A DNA stretch of 64,000 nt from Elmis aenea. Its lineage: Eukaryota > Arthropoda > Insecta > Coleoptera > Elmidae. Below, one piece after another: positions 33,870 through 44,940 of this stretch. The DNA lies in assembly GCA_947652605.1 (NCBI GenBank), contig OX393577.1, positions 23,315,466 through 23,379,465 on the forward strand, given 5' to 3'. Under the pieces are notes generated by a model, which was not told where the DNA came from, did no database searches, and saw only the letters and a list, made by a program, of their open reading frames with translations. The position numbers and the translations under genes were made by a program. How positions within the stretch are numbered: position 1 is the stretch's first letter; each line of letters starts with the position of its first letter.

Positions 33870-35724
33870 GCTTCATAAATTCGTATATTTTAGGTAGGTT
33901 CTTGATTTACCTCAATTGGATCATCTATATGCTCTTGTGCAGAAATATTATAAGCTATTTTTGCATTATGTTCTAATCTAATGAATAAACATATGCTTTG
34001 TAAAGGCGTGAAAACGTCACTTTCAATTAAACACCGGCATTAGTAGTATTTATAATAAATAAATGTGTCGGCAAATTTCTAATTTACAAATAATTTTTTA
34101 AATTCAAACTTACTTTTACGTGTGCTAATTGTTATCCGTATTTAACCTTACTCCTATATTTGAAGCTCATATACAGTTTCTTAACGTTTTCCAGAAATCA
34201 GGTCTACATAAAATCCGCGCATCGCAAGAAGTTGTTTGTAATTTTGACCACTGAATATTTTTTCATATATCATTTTACACTCAAAAGGGTTCTCCCATTT
34301 ATCACTGATTACAAATTTTAATAAAACTTGAAAATTGTTGGTCATGTACGTATTCTAACGCAGCCTTATTAACTAAAAATGTTCACCCCATTATGGTAAC
34401 GGTATTGTCATGTAAATGACTAACTTATTAGCCATTATAAAACAATACAACACGTGAAAGTGTACTCAATAAATTATCATCAAGGTGTGTATAAATACCT
34501 TAATGGATTATTAATTCCTACCTAACGTAAAATAGCCGTGCGTTGCAGAGAACAATGGGGTGTAAAGCCTAGGTTAAGCATGCATGTCTCTCAAAACGCA
34601 TTACCTTAGTTATAAAATTATTATTTCTCATTGTAAACTGTGTTTTACGATAATCACTATGACAAGCATTTGATTAAAATCGAACTCACAAAAAAGTTTG
34701 ATAGAGAAATTCTATAAGAGCAAATTCATTCAACTTCGATTTTATTTCGTTGTCATATTTCGCACAGCCAACAGTAGTTAATCATGCATATTGGACGTTG
34801 CATATCAACTAACACACAGCTAAACTGTTGCTGAATGTAAATCGGCCTTTTATGCAAAGTGTATGAATTTAACCGGTAGTAAAAGTATAAATTATTGACT
34901 TAAATCTTGTACTAAGTGTTACGCATTCACGCGACTGAAGATTTGAATTTAAACACACATGGCTTATAAGAATTGGTATGTGCAAGAAATAAAACTGCCT
35001 TTTTTCTTTATTATTTTCCTGATCTTACGCCTCTCTGATATTAAATGAGACCATGGTTCATGATTAGTAATGTGGCTTTTGTTTGTAAGCTTGCTTCTAT
35101 CTTCCTGCCAATTTTTTAACCTTTGCAAAAAGAATTATTACAATACGTCAAGTATAATTAATTTAAGTTACAAATCAGCTCTCAGTTCAATTGGTACAGC
35201 GCTGTTCACTCCTAAATTGGCGTTCAGAGAAAATATTGTTTTCACTAAATGTGGCGTATGATACTTTGTAATGAGATCATGCAGAGCATGTAGCTAAATC
35301 TAGTATTGGCAAATGCGGAATATATTGAAATCTATTATACATTGCGGTACCATAAACAGATTTACTGCATACATAGAAATCTCGTTCTATTCGAACAATA
35401 CACGGCCTGACTTGTAATATATGTAGAATTTACCAGCTGGAAATTCAATATGGAGCTATCTTTGATCTCACACAATCGGTTTAACATACAATTTGCGTGT
35501 GCAAGCTTCATAATTAATAAGACCTTTGTTAAAATAATTTCGTGATAACTTGTCTTTTACTTTCAGAACGGATGATAAGGATCAATTGTACACTTGAACT
35601 ACATTTAGTCAAACTTATATGATCAAGATATGGTTTGCGCCTAAATTTCTTTTGCAGATCACATCCGAACGTAATACATATTTTGTATAATGTATTAAGA
35701 CGTAATTATTCTATGGTCGTGTTC
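33870..35724. other. no recognisable gene; possible upstream region
   Basis: AT-rich. It would be the 5' flank of the minus-strand exon candidates. It contains the second copy of the 70-bp dispersed repeat at 34162-34230. No clear TATA/initiator arrangement can be defended. Confidence 0.35.
34162..34230 (+). repeat. dispersed 70-bp repeat, copy 2
   Basis: Second copy of the sequence at 24121-24190, same strand, about 10 kb away. Confidence 0.75.
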
Positions 35725-36580
35725 GTCTCTTTATGAATTTTGGCATAGGTACTGCTATCTATAGGACTGGCATCAGGAGACTTGAAACGAATCTCATTGT
35801 TGCTCTGGACCGCCACTCTCTTTGACCTCTACAGCGTATTCCTGGGTCAATTTTGCAGTATTGGCCTTAGATGCATCATGATGAATGACCACCTTTTTTT
35901 CCTTCCCACCTACCCAGGATAAAGTTTTGAAATGCTTTCTTCCACCAAAGGCCTCAACACGCCTTGGACATAGTGCTTTACATTAATTTTCACTGCTAAT
36001 GGCACTCGGATGTCCTAAGGGTCCTTTTGCCGAAATGATTCCGACAACCATGAGTTGAGAACCGAACCGCGTTTCGGGCGCGGTTTCCCCATCTTTGACG
36101 TAACAAATCTTGCGTTTCCCACCAAGCTTTATCCAGTAACATCACATACTCTGATCTTTAATCCGCAAGATGCGTCTTGTACAGATTTCTTGCATTTGTC
36201 TTGTGATGTGGGTTTCTTTAGCACATGACACATTACTTTTCTCCGTAGATGACCTTCCGGATGGTCTTTGGATCGCCTCCGACTGCTTTGACCATTTGAA
36301 GTTGACTTGGCGAGTTTTCCTTGCTGCTTATTCTGGAGATCTTCTTTTTGACTTCCCGAGTTACCTTTCCAGGTTTCTCTTTTTAAAGGCGGAGGAGGAA
36401 TGTTTTTGGCCTGGAATTGACACCGTACACCTTTACAGTGGATCATATTTTATATTGCACCCAAACTGATTTCAATTCGATCGGATTTTAATTGTGCTTG
36501 GATGGCTCTTCTGGAATAACATTGCTTGAAAAGAATTTTTACAGTAGTCTCTGCATTTTGTGATAACAACTTTTGCATAT
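35725..36580 (-). pseudogene. mariner-superfamily transposase, dead copy
   Basis: Nearly the whole gene can be followed on the minus strand through several frameshifts and stops. From the start: a helix-turn-helix (YSRRAIQAQLKSDRIEIS, about 36560-36465); a second one (SPSQLQMVKAVGGDPKTIR, about 36320-36265); then NLYKTHLAD leading to the first catalytic block (LLDKAW); MVVGIISAKGPLGHPSAIS, a core strand; HYVQGVLRPLVEESISKLYP; VIHHDASKANTAKLTQEYA with the second catalytic aspartate in HHD; and FKSPDASPID near 35765 for the third. A first aspartate is at LLDKAW. At least four disruptions make it inactive. Terminal inverted repeats were not found. Confidence 0.75.
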
Positions 36581-38548
36581 TTTGGCTGATAACTTGGAAA
36601 ATTGACAGACACAAAGTCGAAAGTATAAACAACTATTAATAATGCGCATTAACCGTCAGCTGATAATCAACTGGCTACTGCGATATCGTAAAAGTGTTTA
36701 TTTCTTAAGTCCCTACCCTCTGTATATTGTGTTAAGAAGTAATTCTTCAGTCGTAAATTTTCAATCTCTTGATAAATTTTGGCATAATTTTTTACTGTTG
36801 AAGATGACCATTTATTTCATTGAGTGTGAGCATCATTATCATTGTCAAATATCTATATAAAGTGTGCTAACGTGATTGTTTCACAAATAAGGTAAAATTT
36901 ACATTCACATAACACGTTTTACAAGTGCATCTTTAAAGATAATTATACGTACACCACTAATTGCAATGTAATTAACGCAAGCCATGTGTTGTATAATTTC
37001 AGTTCCGCTTGCAAAATATAATAGTAATTTCACTGACATGTATGCACTAATGCAATTAGTTCGAAAACATGATTTTAATATTCAAGCAGTGTGCCCCTAA
37101 CAACATTACGAGAATCTGCTGTATTAATATGCAATAAAGAGCAGATCTTACGAAGTAAATTTAAATGTAAAATTATAAAGAAAATGCGCTAATTGCCATT
37201 AATGCAATTTATTATTTTGCAACGACGAACAACAAGATTTTTGTAGTACTCTTACAGGTAATTGCTCCGTTTATGAGTGTAAATGAATTGATCAGATTAT
37301 AGATATCGTCAATATTCATAAATATCCCACATTCTACATTCCAGTAAGTACTTGCTGGGTCTATTCAATATCTGCTCGTTGACTCGTTGACTGTAATGCA
37401 ATTACTGTGTAGCCGTTTGAAACTTTATCCTTGTTTTGTCATTTTAAAACAATACAAAGGATGTTTGTTTCGTTCGGTCCATTTTCTTGAACTTTAAATA
37501 GGGACTTTTTTTTAAATGAGAGTGTAGTAAAATATAATTGTAGATTATGCCGCTTATTTAAAACAACTATTCAACTTTTAAAGTTAATAATAACATAATT
37601 CAGAATAATATAAATTTATAATCTACTTGAAAATACGACTCTATTGTGTATATTGTTTTTTATCCATTTTCATCGCTTACTTTACTTAATATCACATTGC
37701 ATAAGGTAAACCAGTAAAGCCATCTGTCTCTATTAATATTCATTCATCAGCTTCCTCGAGTGTTCTCCAATTTCAATATGGCGCCATATTTCAAAAATAA
37801 GGGAGTGCCTTTATTTACTTAGGATATTTAAACAAGTCGACCTTTGAAAGTCTAAATAAATTTTATGGATCCCTATACAGAAAAAGTCAGACAAACTAGG
37901 GTCAGATTTAATGCTTTGTTTATTCTTTTAGCTCTTTATTTTCAGAAGCGTTAGAGAGAGGTGTTATTTTTACAGCATCGAGGGGTGTAGAGTTACATGC
38001 AAGAGCGAAATTCAATAAAAACATAAGAATTTTAAGAAAAACAACTCGTTTGTACCATTGGACAGTTTTTAAATAAAATTATAGGAGCAATATTTTATCA
38101 ATACCAGTCGCTCAAAATGTAAAATATCAGCATTTGGATTTATAAATAACACACAACTACATTACTAAATAAACTATATTTATTCGATTGCTTTTGTGGT
38201 CACCTCTTTCCCTATAATATTTTATTAAATCGTTTGTGGTTTGGTGTTCTACTGAGTATTGGTTTACCATCTATTATTGGATTACTGTATTTATAACAAA
38301 AAAGGTTTTGTCATACTCTAAAAAAAGTTCTTAAAATTAGCTTGCAAGAAGCAAGTTCATTCAACATAAATTGTTTGCTTTGCTTTCAAAACAAAATGTT
38401 AATCTTAATTAATAATGCAGATAATTTAGAGTAATTAACATTAGTTTAGGATTATGACAATAAAACTGTCTGCTACGTAATAAAATAGTCCTAATCTAAA
38501 TAAGTTTAATTTATTTAGGATAGCGACTTTTTAAATGGTTATTGAACA
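36581..38548. other. no recognisable gene
   Basis: AT-rich; no domain-bearing frame or element ends recognised. Confidence 0.4.
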
Positions 38549-38789
38549 CAGTGGTTCTAAACGTTTTAGTAGTCGCAGCCCCCTAAATATCCTAAAATAT
38601 TTTCGCGGCCCCCTAGTTTGTATTAACAAAAATATTACGATTTATTTAAGAAGATATATCTCCGATGGTTCGAGTAAAGTAATAAGCAAAAATTTTTTTT
38701 TTAAGAATTCAATATTTTAAAAAGTAAAAACGTTTTACAAATTTTTCACAGCCCCCCAGGGGGCCGCGGCCCTTTGTTAAGAAATGCTG
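38549..38789. mobile_element. hAT-type MITE (241 bp)
   Basis: The left end CAGTGGTTCTAAACG and the right end, read inversely, CAGCATTTCTTAACAAAG, are typical of hAT/Charlie-like termini. Flanking 8-mers ATTGAACA (38541-38548) and ATTTAACA (38790-38797) match at 7 of 8. Subterminal GCGGCCCCCT blocks occur at both ends. No coding sequence. The mutated duplication and TIRs suggest an older copy than the one at 2980. Confidence 0.8.
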
Positions 38790-38805
38790 ATTTAACACAC
38801 CCTTA

Positions 38806-39565
38806 AAGCTCTTGTACCTTTCGGTGCCGAGATATCTTTCTTAGTTCTTGATTATGTTTCTTTATCTTTGTCTATCTCTCCAGTTGACTCCTTTTTCTTC
38901 TAATCTGTGTCTCACTTCGTTTCCCCATTTCGTTCTTGGTCTTACTCTACTTATTTCTTTCTCAAACTACGTTTTCCATCCCATTTTTGCGTACCTGCTT
39001 TCTGGCATGCGTAGTAGATGTCCCAGCTATCTTAACTGGTTTGTCTCCATCTTTTTCATTATGTCTTTCACTCCTAGGGTTTTTCTGATTTAATCGTTGT
39101 TAATCTTATCAATCAGTCTATATCCTTTTATTCTTCACATAAATCTCATCGCCTGTGTGTCTGTATACCTTGTTTTTGATCTCTTGTTAGTGCCCCAGTT
39201 TCTGAGCTATAAGTACAAATTGGTACGTACAATGCATTAAATACTCGCGTCTTAGGCTCGATGCACACGTACGTTTTTTTGCCGTCCGGTCGCCGTCCGA
39301 TCGCCGTCCGATCGCCGTCCGATCGCCGTCCGGTCGCCGTCCGGCCGCCGGCGACCGGACGGCAGAAAAACGTACGTGTTCATCGAGCCTAATCTGCACG
39401 GCGGCCGGACGGCGACCGGACGGCGACCGGACGGCAGAAAAACGTGTGCATCGAGCTTTAGTTTCTTGTGACTTCTTACTTATCGAGCATTTATTACTAG
39501 CGTGATAAAATTTCGTCGCTGCAGCTATTCAGCTCTTCTTCCAATTTACCTTTCTCTGCATTTAT
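38806..39565 (-). pseudogene. RTE-like reverse transcriptase C-terminal relic, interrupted by an insertion
   Basis: On the minus strand the frame fragments read KGKLEEELN near 39545 and SNKCSISKKSQETK just above 39461. The foreign element at 39255-39457 follows, then ARVFNALYVPICTYSSETG and ALTRDQK at 39250-39180, and further decayed sequence to 38806. The pieces on both sides of the insert join in the order expected for the RT thumb and connection region, where a P-x-x-TYGSE-type motif is typical. The tail overlaps the homologous copy at 28464-28690. Multiple stops make it a pseudogene. Confidence 0.7.
39255..39457. mobile_element. GC-rich palindromic element with 11-bp tandem repeats and TTA target
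   Basis: The left end GGCTCGATGCACACGTACG and right end CGTGTGCATCGAGC(T) are inverted. TTA lies outside both (39252-39254 and 39458-39460), as for PIF/Harbinger elements. The interior consists of GCCGTCCGRTC units (about six in one direction) and their inverses, making the most GC-rich block in the window; a second inverted terminus at about 39373-39390 suggests internal duplication. The insertion split an older RT relic. The start GGCTCG resembles the GCCTCGGTCACA end at 26663. Confidence 0.75.
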
Positions 39566-40372
39566 CGTATTTACAATTTAATTAATCTAAACAGAAACAA
39601 AAATTACCACTCTACATTGGGCATTACGTAATTGAATCATATGTTGCGACGATTAAAAATAAAAGTTTAGACACCTTCGGATCGAGATAGGTACCTATAT
39701 CCGTTCTTTATTATTTCCGCTACAAAATGCTTCGTGATGAATTGTATCGAGTAAATAACTAATGACCAACGCGTTGTCCATTTTTATATCATCCTTGTTA
39801 CACAAAACAAAAACCGTACGTGTGTAGGTGCACTGCCGAAATCAACTGCGTGAAATTGCTCACGTAAACTTATATAAGGAAATGTCGCGAGTGAATATGA
39901 TGTATGGTGGGTGTTAAACTTGTGACCGTAAGTAGGCAAGCAATATTTTTGGGTTACAAGCAAATATATTTTGCAAAATTTGACGGATAAATGATATTTT
40001 ATGAAAAATTTTATGTTATGATATGTGCCTGTGAGTTATTACCATATGTTTTGTGGCATAGTAGTCATTTAAAAACTTGTTTCTACAAATGGTTTAAATT
40101 TTTTTAAAAATATTTTTATTACTAATTTCTTTAAAGAGTTTGATTTACTTTGTAGCGGCTACACTAAGATATAAAAATATTTTCGTTTACTAATTAAAAA
40201 CGCATTTTGTGTCTTACGTTATTAAAATATTAAGTAATTGATTATAAATATATGAATTTGTTTACAAAAGAACTATGAAGAGTTGTAACAAATAGTTTTA
40301 GGTCTTTTTTAAATAAACTCTGTGTAGAAATACAAATAAATGTGCTTTTAACGTTTTTAGTAAAGGTTTGTT
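39566..40372. other. no recognisable gene
   Basis: AT-rich; nothing supported. Confidence 0.35.
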
Positions 40373-40380
40373 CCAACTAC

Positions 40381-40727
40381 TAGGGGTGGGCGATATATCG
40401 ATATATCGATAAATATCGATATAATTTTGACATCGATATATCGATATATCGAAATATCGGATATCGATATAATTTTGATATCGATATATCGACATATCGA
40501 TATATCGACATTTCGATATATCGATATCCAACATTCCGATATATCGATATTTTGAGGGCGAGAAGCTTTTTTTTTTAGGTCACCAGTCTCTTATTTCACT
40601 TTTTTACCGACTTTTTTTAGCTTCGCGCCGCTTTTATATCGAAATTTCGATATATCCATATATCGATATATCCATATAATTTCGATATCGATATTCGATA
40701 TCGAAATTTGGATATCGCCCACCCCTA
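40381..40727. mobile_element. hAT MITE rich in GATATATC (347 bp) with perfect 8-bp duplication
   Basis: Termini TAGGGGTGGGCGATAT and the exact inverse are flanked by CCAACTAC at 40373-40380 and 40728-40735. Both subterminal regions are dense in overlapping GATATATCGA palindromes, which produce a repetitive minus-strand frame (40298-40534) that is an artefact. No transposase. Perfect flanking repeats indicate a recent insertion. Confidence 0.9.
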
Positions 40728-40735
40728 CCAACTAC

Positions 40736-42655
40736 TACTTGGACGGTACAGTAAACGATCACGAGTGTGCGCAGTATCAATATCGCGTTCCATCACAGTC
40801 TCTGATAGTTCACCGGACGGTTTAGTCGGCTGTTCCATGATTACAAAATTAATACATGAACTAATCAGTGTACAGTCAAAACATTTCTTGGATGAGAGCA
40901 TGTACCAGAATTTGGATTTTTACACGCATGCGCTGTTCATAACTAACGTGATCTCAGGTAGCTATGCATCGCTCTCACAACCCTGTTTAGTGCTAGATTA
41001 TTAAGGTGTTTACCCTAGCGATGCGCACATTTCTATGAACCCAATAGACGCAAATGTCACTTACAGTTAGGCCAGTCGTAAAAGCGTTCCAACAACGGCT
41101 AATACTGGCCAATACATTTATTAGTACATAGTTCACGCATGCGAATAAACCGGTTCATGAACTGATCAGGGATCGGTTTTAAACGCGTTGTTGGAACAAA
41201 TCACAGACCAATGCACAACTTTTGAACTTTTGGCAAAACAAAATGCAAGCTTATACACCTGGATTTTTTTAAAACTTTGAAGAACTGAAAAATTATTGTA
41301 GGCCGTTCTTAAACCAACTAAAGGTAGATATGAAGAATATTTTTAACATTTTTAGAAAATATTAAAACTTTTAAAGCTTTTAAAACTTTCAGATTTAACT
41401 GATAGAAATTGCTAGACTATATCCTTGGACATTTTTAAAATGTTAAGCAAAACTTTGTTGTTGGGTCAAAAAATTAAAGGACGTTTTTAAAGTGTGTGTG
41501 ATTGATTGGCAAAAAATTATTTTAAAATGTTTAGGAGAAAGCAGAGGGACTTCTGATTTAATCCAAAATCCGTAGTGCGTAGACAAAGGGATTACAAAAT
41601 TGAATAAAGTTACCCTGCTTGTGTATTCATGTCCCGTAGTACTACAGAGACTGAAGTATATAAATATTTTACCGCTATGATTTCCCCTAAGGTGGAAACG
41701 TGTCTTGCGAAATATTTGTTTGATCTTGTGTGCTATTGTAAAACAAGTTTCTTGGGTAAAATTGTTATATTTAAATGATATAATATTTGCTTTAAACCTA
41801 GTTAAATTATGTCTTGACTGATATAAAACATGCTTTAAACAAGTAATTTACTTGTGGTTAATTCAAACAGAAATCTAGAAAAATTCGTTTAAGGCGGTCG
41901 TGAACGAACTACATTAATTACCGGTTGAAAAATTAGTGAAAGAAACTGAATACTTTAAAACTAGCTAGATTGCTGTCGGCGTTTCCAAAAATATCATTTT
42001 CTTTAACTGAAACACCAAAGGAATTTTTTGTGTTTTATGTAAACAAGCGATTTATCTTAGGCGTGTGTATGTCTTCAACAAAATTTAAAAAACTTGACAT
42101 TGTCACTTAAAGGCGTAGATAAAACATCAAAGAATATAATCTAAAATTTAACAACAGTATTATAAATGGTTAAAGCTCAGTTGCATAAATTCAAAGGAAA
42201 TAATTTAGGGTGTAAAACTTAATCTTTACTTTGAGGCATTCGTAGGTTAAAAATTTTAAGCACACGTATACAAAAAGCAACGCTATTAAGGTATAGAAAA
42301 CAATTTTGTTTTGCAGTGACTCTGTAGCCAATGTACCATGTAGATAAAACGAACTTTCCCATCGATGGAACAAATTTAATAGTGCAGCAGGAGAGTAAAT
42401 TGAAAAATAATTAATTTAGTTACTGGCTTTTGATGTTTTATGCGGTATCTACATAAAATGCGGACGAGCGATGGACCACTAACAATCAATTAATTTTGTT
42501 AGTATTTCTACCTAGAAATCGAATAAAGCAAGATAATTGCATGTTATACAAGGATACTGAACTGAAGCTTATATACCTACAAAAACTTTCAAGTTCTTAA
42601 TTTACCACAACCCTCGGGTTTCATTTCGGTTTTGCATTTTACGTGCCATTTTGTG
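40736..42655. other. no recognised gene; possible old element remnants at 40736-41203
   Basis: TTTGTTCCAAC just left of the hAT insertion (40368-40378) is repeated inverted at about 41192-41203, and a third GTTCCAACAACG lies at 41089-41100. An older element may have received the hAT MITE. The rest is AT-rich without recognisable genes. Confidence 0.35.
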
Positions 42656-42663
42656 ATTTGAAT

Positions 42664-43782
42664 CAGGGACTGAGAACGGAACGAAAACGAAAACGTTAAA
42701 CGAAATTAACCGACATTTTTTTAAGAACGAAAACGAAAACGAAAACGAAATTATTATTTTTCGTTCAAGAACGAAAACGAAATAAATATCTTCCAAAACC
42801 GGTTTTAACCGGTTTTAACCGGTTTTAACCGGTTTTGTCGCTATTTAAATTTTATTTGTTATACACAAACGCAAATTTACCTTCTGTGCTGGGGAGACTT
42901 CACGAAGCAGTAAAAAATCTCACTTGAAATAAGTGAGCTTCACTTTTCTCCATATATTTACGTGAATATGTATTAACAACTCTATTGTCTATACTTGCAA
43001 TTTCGTGTAACACAATTAACGGTACAGATATTTTCTATTTCTAATTTGTTTTTTAGATCATCAATATAAAATATACACTTGATTGGATATATATTATCAA
43101 TGTGTATGTTTTATTTGCGTTTAGACATAATAATAGTAAAATTTATTCTTACTTCGAAAAGGACTAATGTAAAAGAAAATTTATTGGAAGATGTGTTGCT
43201 AGTAAGATTTAACGGAATGTGAAAATGTATATTGTATGGTATGTATCTTTTTTATTTACAACATTTAGTAAATTATCCACTTGAATTCATTCTTTTGTCT
43301 TTTTAAATAATTACAGATTACAGCAGGATCTTATTTAATTCAAATGCATAGATTTTTAGTACTAAAACAAATTTAAAACAGCACTTGCTATATTTTCATA
43401 TTTTTAGATAAAAATCATGTGTCTAATTTAACCTAATCACGTTGTGTTTTTGCACCTTACGGGTGTTAAACTTAATAAAATGGTTAAATGTTAATGTGTT
43501 TAACGATTTGGTAAATTTAATATGGCGATGGATGGCTCGCCAGTCTAAAATATGCTGTCCGTGAGCAAATATTGTTATCGTATTTATAGAGGGTTGTGGT
43601 GACTAGAAAAAAAATTGATTTTTTGACGACAAAAAAATATTGTAAAACCGGTTTTAACCGTTATTATTTCGGTTCACGAAAACGAAAAAAGAATTTTTTC
43701 GGTTAGAAGGAAAAGAACGAAAACCTATTTCGTTTTCGTTCCGAACAGAAACGAACGGAATTTTTTTCGTTTTTAGTCTCTG
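42664..43782. mobile_element. hAT non-autonomous element (1119 bp) with perfect 8-bp duplication
   Basis: Left CAGGGACTGAGAACGG and right inverse CAGAGACTAAAAACG termini are flanked by ATTTGAAT (42656-42663 and 43783-43790). Subterminal tracts of ACGAAAACGAAAACG occur at both ends, and a run of four AACCGGTTTT units lies at 42798-42836. No transposase frame survives. The AACCGG repeats and ATTTG-starting target resemble the element at 2980-3439, suggesting related families or the same transposase source. Confidence 0.9.
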
Positions 43783-43954
43783 ATTTGAATACATTTAATT
43801 AAAATTTTATCTTTCCGCATTTTTCACTTGAAATTTATTAAATTTTTTAATGCTTCTGGTAGTATTTGTTTAATAACAATCAGAACCTTTTCATAAAGTG
43901 TATATATGTATAAAAAATCAGTTCTTTGAAATAATTTGATTGCGTTACTTCTTA

Positions 43955-44940
43955 CTTGGTATAAGGGAAAGTCCATCCACCGATGTCATCCCGCTGGAGA
44001 CTCATTATTCTCTTAACTTATTTGGCCATTTCCTCTTCAGTCGTCCTGGATTTACTAACTGAGTAAGGTCTGACGCTAGATCATTGGGGTGGCTTTGAAG
44101 TGTGTCAAAATGTTTCTCAGCTCTTCTACGTTCGTCTTTATGGATGGTATGTTCGGGTCCGTGTGTGCAGTGAGGTTGGTTGTATACCATGGAGCCCTAT
44201 AATGATTCTCAGTGGTTTTGAATTGCATCACTGGATGATATTTACTTTTACATTCGACTTACTTTAGCATCCCCATAAGTCTATCCCGTAAGTCCATACT
44301 GGTTTGATTACTGCTTTGTATAGTAGGATTTTGTTCTCCAGTGATAATGTTTTTTTATCTCAAAGAGCCAATACATTTGCATTTAAGTTTATTTCTGTTT
44401 TTTTTGTTTACGTGTTTTTTCCACGCTAATTTGCTATCGAGGTAGAGTCTTAAATACTTTGCTTCGTTTGCTCTTGAGATCTGTTTGTTATTTACTTGTA
44501 TTGATGGGCATTGGGGGCGTTTTAAGATGTATGTATGTAACATGTGTACTTTTTGTTTCATTAACTTTAATTCGCCATTTACTTAACCAATTTTTGTAGT
44601 AGATCGACGTAGGTTTGTAGTCTTGTGGCGACTGTCTGGGTATTTTTGTCGACTTAAAATTACTGTACTATCTGCAAATGTCCCCAAGTAGGTGTTTTGC
44701 ATAGTTGGTATATCCGAAATAATGTGTTAAGTAAAGCCAGTGAGGGTCCAAGGACACTTCCCTGTGGTACTTCAGATTTAATAAAGCAGAAATCAGAATA
44801 TTCTTTGCCATAATATTGAAATATCGCCCGAAGAGTTGTGAATTTAGAAGTAAGTGATACACACTCTTGGCATCTGTGTTTTGATTTTGTAGGGAAGACC
44901 TTCAAGCTAAACTTTATTAAACGACAATTTTAGCTTGTAA
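43955..44940 (-). pseudogene. Jockey-like non-LTR retrotransposon, 5'-truncated relic
   Basis: On the minus strand: VPQGSVLGPSLALLNT (RT motif with QGS), GTFADSTVIL where the catalytic FADD motif has become FADS, VNNKQISRANEAKYLRLYLD (thumb region), degraded sequence around 44350-44200, then HTIHKDERRRAEKHF and PGRLKRKWPNKLRE at the C-terminus with a stop at 44005. The order and motifs are those of Jockey-clade ORF2. The RT N-terminal half and the endonuclease are missing, frameshifts are frequent, and one catalytic aspartate is lost. A short 3' untranslated part runs to about 43955. Confidence 0.8.

Noticed and set aside
36170..36469. 99-codon plus-strand frame
   Set aside because: Antisense of the dead transposase on the minus strand, which has recognisable motifs.
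40298..40534. Minus-strand frame rich in Ile, Tyr, Asp and Arg
   Set aside because: A translation of the GATATATCGA palindromes in the hAT element.
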